In this document: positions 8,698-14,861 of the stretch, one piece after another
Numbering within the stretch: the first letter of the stretch is position 1
Layout: each line of letters starts with the position of its first letter
NCBI RefSeq assembly: GCF_004348685.1
Contig: NZ_SMKO01000033.1
Location: 1-61,226 of the forward strand
DNA: 61,226 nt
Source: Nonomuraea deserti
Lineage (GTDB): Bacteria; Actinomycetota; Actinomycetes; Streptosporangiales; Streptosporangiaceae
Direction: 5' to 3'
Notes under the pieces: generated by a model
Seen by the model: the letters and a program-made list of their open reading frames with translations, nothing else
Databases searched by the model: none
What the model was told of the DNA's origin: nothing
Program-made: the position numbers and the translations under genes

Positions 8698-8780
8698 GCA
8701 GGAGCGGGTCGGGCTGCGTAGCCGCCTCATGGCAGCCAGGACGGCTCGCCCCGCACTGCTCGTGGATGTTCTGGTACGGC

Positions 8781-9602
8781 TCAGCGGGCGGCGAGGGCGC
8801 GCCGCATCCGCCACAGAGAGGCGCGCAGGTGTCCCGCCAGATCCGCGGGCACTCCCGCCTCCCCGGAGGCCGAGAGGATGTTCTCCAGACCGGTCGCCTG
8901 CATCGCGGGGTTGTACTCGTCCGGGACGGATTCGCTCACATCGGCACCCGCGACCATGATCGGGAGCATCTGCTCCATCCACGGCTGGAGCACCTCGCGC
9001 TTGAACGTGTCCACGTCGCCGCCTTCCGCGTGGACCAAGGCCACGGCGTGGTCCGTCCCGGCGCCCATGCCGTACATGCCGCTCAGCGCGGCCATGTCGT
9101 ACAGTGCCGCGAACCCCGGGTCCTCGCCCACCCAATGAGGGCGGCCGATGGGAGCAAGCACGGGGGCGACACGGTCGAACAGGTCACGCGCACCGCTGTA
9201 GAGGATGAAGGCTCCCCCCGTCCCCACCGTCGGAGGTACGGCCATGATTCCCCCGGCGAGGAGGCTCACCCCGTACCGCTCGAGCCATCCGGCGAGTTCG
9301 CGTGCCTGCCGTACAGAGCCACTGGTGAGGTTGACGAGCGTCCTGCCGGCCAGCTTCGGCATGGCCGGCGCGAGCGTCTCGCGGACGCTGGCGTCGTCCA
9401 GCAGGCATGCGACCGTCAGGTCACCCGCCCCCACGGCGTCTTCCACGCTCGACGCCTCCCGGGCGCCGCGCGCAACGAGCCCACCCGCCTTCCCGGGAGT
9501 ACGGTTCCAGAGCGTCACCTCTCGGCCGGCTTCGAGGAGGGCACTCGCGAGCGCGCGGCCCATGGCTCCCAGACCGAGGATGCTGATGCGTTCATGTGAC
9601 AT
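8781..9602 (-). CDS. Imine-reductase-like NAD(P)-dependent oxidoreductase (Asp type)
   Basis: 273 aa. N-terminal Rossmann domain with ILGLGAMGRALASALLEAG (GxGxxG) and the NADPH-type segment VTLWNRTPGKA (Arg and Thr after the second strand). AGGIMAVPPTVGTGGAFILYSG (split: AGGIMAVPP about residue 118) is the conserved IRED loop. EDPGFAALYDMAALSGMYG places Asp at the proton-donor position seen in R-selective imine reductases. The beta-hydroxyacid-dehydrogenase catalytic Lys is absent. The start could also be ATG at 9608 or 9617. Upstream are the palindromes at 9612-9622 and 9648-9665. Natural substrate unknown. Confidence 0.75.
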   Translation of the reverse strand: MSHERISILGLGAMGRALASALLEAGREVTLWNRTPGKAGGLVARGAREASSVEDAVGAGDLTVACLLDDASVRETLAPAMPKLAGRTLVNLTSGSVRQARELAGWLERYGVSLLAGGIMAVPPTVGTGGAFILYSGARDLFDRVAPVLAPIGRPHWVGEDPGFAALYDMAALSGMYGMGAGTDHAVALVHAEGGDVDTFKREVLQPWMEQMLPIMVAGADVSESVPDEYNPAMQATGLENILSASGEAGVPADLAGHLRASLWRMRRALAAR

Positions 9603-9611
9603 GTTCATGCA

Positions 9612-9665
9612 GAACACTGTTCATTCGGAACGGTACGTGCCACAAGAACGCACTTCGAAGTGCGT
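9612..9665. promoter_or_regulatory. Two palindromes upstream of the Asp-type imine reductase
   Basis: GAACACTGTTC (9612-9622) is an 11-bp palindrome next to the start codon. ACGCACTTCGAAGTGCGT (9648-9665) is an 18-bp perfect palindrome. Both probably lie in the leftward promoter. The bound regulator is not identifiable from position alone; the TetR at 8547 or an unlinked HxlR/MarR-like protein could use them. Confidence 0.55.
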
Positions 9666-9726
9666 GGTTACCTGGAGGTTAGCCACCTGGCCCGCGCGCC
9701 GCGGCGACTCGCCCGCACGTGCGGCC

Positions 9727-9891
9727 ATGGGAACAGGAGCGGCTTCGGGCGTGCTGAACGGGGAGCAGCGCGAGCGCTATCGCGCGGACTGCGTGGGCGT
9801 CATTGAGCTGGCCCGCCGGGCACCCGGCTGCCTCGACTTCGCCATCAGCGGGGACCTGGTGGATGCCGGTCGTATCAACGCGCTGACCTGA
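9727..9891 (+). pseudogene. Truncated antibiotic-biosynthesis-monooxygenase (ABM) domain
   Basis: A 54-codon reading frame ends with VIELARRAPGCLDFAISGDL then VDAGRINALT and a stop. The block xxARxAPGCLDFAxSxDxxDxxRIN is the core of ABM-domain proteins, which normally continue with (Y/F)ERWES and about 30 more residues. Here the frame stops directly after RIN, so this is a C-terminally truncated remnant or degraded gene. No ABM continuation is seen in the next bases. Confidence 0.55.
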
Positions 9892-10225
9892 ACCGAGGGC
9901 GGGCGCCGACTCGCCGGCGCCATCACGACCGATGGCCCTCATGTGGTCCCACGTGCTGAGCCCGAGGAGTTGAGGACCGTGGTCGGGCGGGATGGGCGCG
10001 GTAGTGGTGGGCGTGGGTGACCCGACCGGGTGGCGGGCTGGTGAGGACTACAGATCACTTCCGACGGGCAGGACAGACTGCAGCAGCCGCTCGTTGATCG
10101 TCGGGATCCCAGCCCGACTCCGGCAGGAAGAACCGCAGTCGCCGCGCCCGCGGACCGCGCGTGCCCGTCACCCGCCAGCCTCGGCCAGGCGGAACGGCCC
10201 GGCTTCTTTTAGGCTGCCGGTTCTC
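9892..10225. other. Gene-poor stretch with no supported gene
   Basis: Contains no frame with recognisable protein similarity. The right end (about 10205-10240) carries an imperfect tandem repeat of AGGCTGCCGG, which duplicates the Lys-Pro-Ala-Ala-stop end of the gene starting at 10226. Confidence 0.5.
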
Positions 10226-11101
10226 CTAGGCTGCCGGCTTCTTCATCAGTTCGACGAGGCTGGAGAAGCTGTCAGCCGCGTGTCCGGCCTTCATGCCGCG
10301 CCGGAACAGCTCGACCACGGCGGCTGGAAGGGCGGTGTCCACGCCCGCGTCGGCGTTGGTGTGCAGGACATGCTCGACGCTGGCCATGCCCATGGCCAGA
10401 CGGTCCACGTCGCCGCCGTGCTCCCCGGCGTCGATGCGTTGCGCGTAGAAGGACAGGAAGTTCGGCATCGTCGCCATGGTCTCGGTGGCGTGCGGCAGGA
10501 CGTCGGCCGCGGTGAGGCCGTTGGCGTCGGCCAGGGCGATGGCCTGCCAGTAGCTGAGCATCGAGGTCCAGAACATGACCATGCCGATCTGGTAGAACAG
10601 CGCGGCCAGTCCGGGGTCCTCGCCGCGGTAGTCGGTGCCGGTCAGTGCTTCGAGGGTGGGCCGGTGGGCTTCGAACGCGGACCGGGGGCCGCTGTAGAAG
10701 GTGTACGACTTGGGATTGCCGATGCCCGAGGGCGGCACGGTGACGCCACCGGAGAGTTGCACTCCGCCGTGCTCGGCGACCCACCGCGCTCCCGCGCGGG
10801 TCTTCTCCGGGGTGTCGGAGCTGAGGTTGACCAGTACGCGGCCGGTCAGGGCGCGGGCCGCGGGTTCCAGCAGGGAATGCACGGCGTCGTAATCGGTGAG
10901 GCTCAAGACCACGAGTTCGCTGGCGGCCAGCGCCTCCTCCACGCTGCCTGCTCGTACGGCCCCCTGTTCGACCAGCGCGTCCGCGCGGGACGCGGTGCGG
11001 TTCCAGACGGTGACCCGGTAACCCTTGTCAAGGAATGCGCGGGCCATGGCCTGCCCCATCGGCCCCAACCCGATGACGGTCACAGGCTGCTTGCTGCTCA
11101 C
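10226..11101 (-). CDS. Imine-reductase-like NAD(P)-dependent oxidoreductase (Tyr type)
   Basis: 291 aa, usual IRED length. VIGLGPMGQAMARAFLDKG (GxGxxG) and VTVWNRTASRADAL form the NADPH site; GGVTVPPSGIGNPKSYTFYSG is the conserved IRED loop. At the proton-donor position the segment reads DPGLAALFYQIGMVMFWTS, giving Tyr where the paralogue at 8781 has Asp; Tyr is typical of S-selective imine reductases. GTG start at 11101. Divergent from the TetR at 11206, with GAACGNTCTA repeats between. It is clearly related to but not a recent copy of the 8781 protein. Confidence 0.78.
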   Translation of the reverse strand: MSSKQPVTVIGLGPMGQAMARAFLDKGYRVTVWNRTASRADALVEQGAVRAGSVEEALAASELVVLSLTDYDAVHSLLEPAARALTGRVLVNLSSDTPEKTRAGARWVAEHGGVQLSGGVTVPPSGIGNPKSYTFYSGPRSAFEAHRPTLEALTGTDYRGEDPGLAALFYQIGMVMFWTSMLSYWQAIALADANGLTAADVLPHATETMATMPNFLSFYAQRIDAGEHGGDVDRLAMGMASVEHVLHTNADAGVDTALPAAVVELFRRGMKAGHAADSFSSLVELMKKPAA

Positions 11102-11130
11102 GATGACTACCTCCGGAAGCAGGATTAAAA

Positions 11131-11187
11131 AGAACGCTCTACTCAGAGCATGTCAGGGACGATAGCACACTCTAAAACGAACGTTCT
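11131..11187. promoter_or_regulatory. Paired GAACGNTCTA operator sites between imine reductase and TetR
   Basis: AAGAACGCTCTA (GAACGCTC at 11132-11139) and CGAACGTTCTA (GAACGTTC at 11179-11186, a perfect 8-bp palindrome) are two copies of the same short element 47 bp apart in a 104-bp divergent promoter. Likely binding sites for the TetR encoded at 11206. Confidence 0.6.
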
Positions 11188-11205
11188 AACTAGTAAGCTG
11201 CGGTC

Positions 11206-11814
11206 ATGGCCCAGACCAGCACCCGCGACCGAATCGTCATCACCGCAGCGCGCCTCCTGCAGCGCCAGGGCTACGTCGGCACCGGTATCAAGCAGATAGC
11301 CAGGGAGGCGCAGGCCACGCTCGGCTCCGTCTACCACTTCTTCCCCGAGGGCAAGGAAGCCGTCGCCGTGGCCGCCATCAAGCATGGCGACCAGGAGTTC
11401 TCGGCCCTCCTGCGGGCGGCGCTGGACAGCGAGGAGAGCCCGAGCGCCGCGGTGAACGCCTGCGCCCGCCGACTCGCCGAGGCACTACGCGAGTCAGGCT
11501 GGGTCGACGGCTGCCCGATCACTGCGGCGGCCCTGGAGACGCTTGGCAGCGATTCCGAGATCCAGCGCGTCTGCGCGGCCGCGCTGCGCGCCTGGGAGCA
11601 GCTGGTGTACGACAAACTGCTGCGCTCGGGCCTTGACGCCGAGGACGCGAAGGATCTGGCGAGCACGATCATCAGCACGCTGGAAGGTGCCGAAGTGACG
11701 GCCCAGGTCAACCGGAGCGAAGAGCCTTTGCGGGCGGCGGGCCGGCAACTGGCCCGCCTGGTCGGCTCTTACGACAAGGCTTCCAACCTCAGAGATCGTC
11801 CCTCATGTACGTGA
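11206..11814 (+). CDS. TetR-family regulator (divergent from Tyr-type imine reductase)
   Basis: 202 aa. TSTRDRIVITAARLLQRQGY, GTGIKQIAREAQATLGSVYHFFPEGKEAV is a TetR HTH of the YxAF/LmrA-like group, which often have the FPxGKEAL motif after the HTH and a conserved C-terminal TetR_C domain with GCPIxAAALE (here DGCPITAAALETLGS). Members of this group respond to aromatic or flavonoid-like compounds. ATG at 11206. Control of the neighbouring imine reductase is inferred from the divergent layout. Confidence 0.87.
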   Translation: MAQTSTRDRIVITAARLLQRQGYVGTGIKQIAREAQATLGSVYHFFPEGKEAVAVAAIKHGDQEFSALLRAALDSEESPSAAVNACARRLAEALRESGWVDGCPITAAALETLGSDSEIQRVCAAALRAWEQLVYDKLLRSGLDAEDAKDLASTIISTLEGAEVTAQVNRSEEPLRAAGRQLARLVGSYDKASNLRDRPSCT

Positions 11815-11838
11815 CAGGATCGCCGGCGTCGGTCTGGC

Positions 11839-11998
11839 TCACCCGAAGGGCTTGGCCGGCGACAGGCCCATCAGGGACTGGCCGGCGGCGAAGTCGGTCG
11901 GCAGCGAGACGTGGTCGCGGATCGGCGGCCACTGCCCGTCGATGAGGCGGAAGCCGTCCTTTCCTCCTGACCCGGGATCCGATCCAAGTCGAACGCGT
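11839..11998 (-). pseudogene. C-terminal remnant of an unidentified gene
   Basis: On the minus strand a frame with strong actinobacterial codon bias reads through about 50 codons to a TGA at 11839-11841. It includes KDGFRLIDGQWPPIRDHVSL, then PTDFAAGQSLMGLSPAKPFG at the C-terminus. The text looks like a real protein end, but no start codon or upstream domain remains, and I do not recognise the family. Confidence 0.4.
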
Positions 11999-12024
11999 GT
12001 CAGGACGAACCGTCCGGCCGGTCG

Positions 12025-12654
12025 TCAGCGAACGTCCTGAAGCCGGCAGGGCTCGGACAGGGCCAGCTGCCAGAGGCGGATCACTGCGCGCACGTGGCCG
12101 GGGGCGTCGCCGTCGGGCGGGAGGTCGAGCAGAACGCCGTGCAGTTGTGCCTCGATGCCCTGCACGGCCAGCAGGGCGTTCAGGTCGGGATTGGGGCCGC
12201 CGGCTCGCAGGCGCCGCAGTTCACCCGCCAGCGCGTGGGCGATCCGCCGTTCGGCTTGGCGGAGGCGGGTGACCAGGTCGGGGGTGCGGGGGGCTTGGTC
12301 GAACAGCAGCCGGTGCAGGCCGGGCCGGTCGGTGTGCAGGGTGGCCACGCACTCCACCAGGTCCGTGAGCAGGTCGGGCAGGGGCGGGCGATCCTCCGCG
12401 GCGCGGGCGAAGACCTGGGCGATCTGTTCAGTGCTCTGGATGAGGTAGTGCTCGGCCAGCGCGACCAGCAGCGCGTCCTTGTTCGGAAAGTACTGATACA
12501 GCGATCCGATGGACACCCCGGCGCGTTCGGCGATCTTGTTGGTGGTGGTGTCGGCGTAGCCGTGGCGCTGGAAAAGCTGAGCGGCTGCCTCCAGGATCGC
12601 CGCGACCGTCTCGCGGGAGCGCTGCTGGCGGGGCTGTTTACGGGGCGTGAGCAC
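12025..12654 (-). CDS. TetR-family regulator
   Basis: 209 aa from a GTG at 12654. KQPRQQRSRETVAAILEAAAQLF, YADTTTNKIAERAGVSIGSLYQYFPNKDALLVAL is a classical TetR HTH with the SIGSLYQYF recognition helix, a subgroup often linked to efflux or hydrolases. Divergent from the CPBP protease at 12761 across 106 bp that hold partly symmetric TGCGAG/CTCGCA elements (about 12664 and 12690). Confidence 0.87.
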   Translation of the reverse strand: MLTPRKQPRQQRSRETVAAILEAAAQLFQRHGYADTTTNKIAERAGVSIGSLYQYFPNKDALLVALAEHYLIQSTEQIAQVFARAAEDRPPLPDLLTDLVECVATLHTDRPGLHRLLFDQAPRTPDLVTRLRQAERRIAHALAGELRRLRAGGPNPDLNALLAVQGIEAQLHGVLLDLPPDGDAPGHVRAVIRLWQLALSEPCRLQDVR

Positions 12655-12760
12655 GATCCTCCAATGCGAGTACCGAAAACTGAGAATAGCTCGCAGTATT
12701 GAACGGCGGGCTCGTCGCCCCGTTCTCTCCCTGCTTCCCCTCCCGAACGGAGACGTCTTC

Positions 12761-13501
12761 GTGCTGCCCGACCTTCTGGCCTACGGGGTCCGGATCCTGC
12801 CCGGCCTGCTGCTGATCGGCGCCTGCTTCGCGCTGGCGCGTGGCGAGCGTGACCCGCTGCTGCGCATCATGACGCTCGTCTTCGGCTTCGTCCTGATCAG
12901 GGATGCGATGACGCCGCTGGGATTCTGGCGGCTCGGCGTCGCGGGAGCGGTTCCGTGGCTGCGCTTCACCGACCAGGTGGGCATCCTGCTGCTGTTCGGC
13001 CTCGGCACGCTGGCACTGACGTTGGGGGTGCTGCGCCTGGACGGTGAGCTCAGCTCCTTGGTGCGCTGGGGCCGGTTCATTCCGGTCACCGTCGGATGGG
13101 GCATCGGCGGCGGCGTGCTGGCCGCCGGCCCGGTCTTGCTGCTGTCGCCATTGACGCCGATCGCGCAGCGGGGCGGGAACGTCGCCGTCACGTTGCTGCC
13201 GGTACTGCTGGCGTTCAGCCTGGTCGGCAACCTCGCCGAGGAGGTCCTGTTCCGCGGATTCCTGCAGGGACGGCTCGAACAGCACACCGGCGCCACCCGC
13301 GCGGCGCTGCTGTCGGCGCTGCTGTTCGCCGCCTGCCACGCCTTCCTGGCCTCGACGGTCACCGACGCCGGCTGGCCGCTACTGGCCTTCACCCTGTACG
13401 AGGGGCTGATCTGCGCCTTCCTGCGATTGCGCAGCGGCGTCATCGCCGCGGCCCTCGCTCACGGAACCGCGATCTTCCTGCTGGCCAGTGCGCTGGTCTG
13501 A
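12761..13501 (+). CDS. CPBP-family intramembrane metalloprotease
   Basis: 246 aa, about seven predicted membrane helices. Abi/CPBP motif 1 is EEVLFRGFLQGRL (about residues 164-176; Glu-Glu and Arg catalytic), followed by a helix with His (FAACHAFLAS) and a final segment ALAHGTAIFLL carrying the third conserved His. The GTG at 12761 is preferred over upstream starts because GGAGA lies 7 bp before it and the first membrane helix begins soon after. Relatives do CAAX-type processing or bacteriocin self-immunity; the role here is unknown. Probably regulated by the divergent TetR. Confidence 0.83.
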   Translation: MLPDLLAYGVRILPGLLLIGACFALARGERDPLLRIMTLVFGFVLIRDAMTPLGFWRLGVAGAVPWLRFTDQVGILLLFGLGTLALTLGVLRLDGELSSLVRWGRFIPVTVGWGIGGGVLAAGPVLLLSPLTPIAQRGGNVAVTLLPVLLAFSLVGNLAEEVLFRGFLQGRLEQHTGATRAALLSALLFAACHAFLASTVTDAGWPLLAFTLYEGLICAFLRLRSGVIAAALAHGTAIFLLASALV

Positions 13502-13599
13502 GCCACCGAAGACGCCGGGCGTCCCAAGGCAGGCGGGACGTCGCAGTGGATCGCGAGAAGGGGAAGTCGTGGAGTGCGCCGCGCCGGCTGTGTACGCCT

Positions 13600-13734
13600 T
13601 GGGCGGGAGCCCAGCGCCAAAGAGCCGACCGGATGCCGGATGGGGTCGTAGTCGGCGCGCGATGCGCCCTCGATGAGGAAGGGTCCGCCGGCCACACCGC
13701 AAAGGAGGAGAGGAGGACTTGCTTTCAGGCTCAT
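13600..13734 (-). pseudogene. N-terminal fragment of a DUF998 membrane protein
   Basis: From an ATG at 13734 with a good Shine-Dalgarno (CAGGAGGG-like) the minus strand encodes MSLKASPPLLLCGVAGGPFL followed by IEGASRADYDPIRHPVGSLA and LG. The IEGxxRxxYDPxRHPxSSLALG block is the signature of DUF998 proteins between their first two membrane helices. After about residue 43 the similarity is lost, so four or more membrane helices are missing. The rest of 13502-13984 has no supported gene. Confidence 0.6.
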
Positions 13735-13984
13735 CGGTCCTTCTTGTGACGGGTGGAGCCTCATGGCCGGGTGCGGGTGGCGGCCAGTGGCCGGTGAAAG
13801 CGCTCGAGCCGCCGTACCGGGCCGAGGAGACGATGCCGCCCCTCGACGGCTGGCCGATGCCGGCTCGGCCTCCGGCAGGATCGCGATCCTCGTGCAGAGT
13901 GCGCTGGCCGGAGCCGGACACCGGCAGCCCTTGATTCCCTCTCCCCCGGTGAGAATGTGGAATCCCCGATGAAAGAGGACGACG

Positions 13985-14632
13985 ATGTCCCACACCCACG
14001 CTCAAAGCTCTGACGCGCGAACCCAGGCGATCGTACGGGAGCTGGGCACGATCCACGAGCGCGCCGCGAAGGACCATCAGGTGGGGGAACCCGGCCTGTA
14101 CTCCCGCATCATGGTGATCGTCGACGATGAGATCCCTGCCGAGGGCGACGCGGAACGCTGCTACTTGACCCCGGTCGCGGCACCCCGGTCCGGTCAGGGC
14201 TACTACACCCTCACGGCGGCAGACGGCGCCCCATGTCCCGAGGACGTCAGCCCGGACGAGGCCAGGCTCTCACAGCAGGACAGCGAGGTCGCCACTCTGC
14301 TCGAAGCCTACGACTGGATCAGCGATCAAGGACTCAGCGTCGCCACCGAAAGCATCCAGGTCATCCTGATCAGCAACATCGGGCCATGCACGGGCTGCAA
14401 GGCCCGCCTCCAGATCTTCTACGCCGACCTCGTCGCCAAGGCCTCTGAGATCGGGAAGAAGGTTTCCATCACCGTCGCGAGCGTCTACAACACCGCCGAA
14501 GCCTCCCGGGACAGGACACGGGGCGACAAGATCGGCACGACGTACGGTTATCCGGATGCGGTGAAGACGCCATACAGCTTCTCGGGCCAGCAGGGAGCGT
14601 ACTGGCTCTTCAGGCTGCCTGGGCTCAAGTGA
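13985..14632 (+). CDS. Deaminase-superfamily-like protein (D-x-E and P-C-x-x-C), putative
   Basis: 215 aa, no signal peptide or membrane segment. Asp99-Ser100-Glu101 begins a helix (DSEVATLLEAYDWISDQG). About 30 residues later a hydrophobic strand QVILISNIGPC leads to Pro134-Cys135-Thr-Gly-Cys138 at a helix start (CKARLQIFYADL). This order, acidic/His-x-Glu then PCxxC, is that of zinc-dependent nucleotide/nucleic-acid deaminases including those used in polymorphic toxins, but the usual His/Cys ligand is Asp here. The ATG follows AGAGGA at 5-bp spacing. It stands alone between gene remnants, with no adjacent immunity-like gene. An inactive or unrelated CxxC protein is the alternative. Confidence 0.5.
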   Translation: MSHTHAQSSDARTQAIVRELGTIHERAAKDHQVGEPGLYSRIMVIVDDEIPAEGDAERCYLTPVAAPRSGQGYYTLTAADGAPCPEDVSPDEARLSQQDSEVATLLEAYDWISDQGLSVATESIQVILISNIGPCTGCKARLQIFYADLVAKASEIGKKVSITVASVYNTAEASRDRTRGDKIGTTYGYPDAVKTPYSFSGQQGAYWLFRLPGLK

Positions 14633-14650
14633 CGGTGCCGCCCCCGCCGG

Positions 14651-14797
14651 CCGCTTCGCCTCCACGACCGCGGTCGCATCGCGCCTGGACTGCGCGCCGG
14701 CCTCCTGCTGGTCGACGGCGATCCAACGGCGGACATCGACGCCACACTCGATATCGCCGGCGTGTGGCTGCGGGGCCGCCGGCTGGCCGGAAGGTGA
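14651..14797 (+). pseudogene. C-terminal fragment of an amidohydrolase
   Basis: Forward frame RLHDRGRIAPGLRAGLLLVD followed by GDPTADIDATLDIAGVWLRG and RRLAGR, stop at 14795-14797. The pattern G-x-I-x-x-G-x-x-A-D-L-L-x-V-D-G-D-P-x-x-D-I is the C-terminal beta-sandwich end of imidazolonepropionase/prolidase-type amidohydrolases. No catalytic TIM-barrel sequence precedes it; the preceding gene ends 18 bp upstream. Confidence 0.65.
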
Positions 14798-14861
14798 CCA
14801 CCGACTGAGGCATCCCGTGCCCACGTGCCGCTCCGGGAACATGACCGGCCTGTTCGGCATC

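Noticed and set aside
10080..10200. Transposase remnant on the minus strand (FFLPESGWDP-like reading)
   Set aside because: Only a few residues are suggestive, two frames must be mixed, and no terminal repeats are visible.
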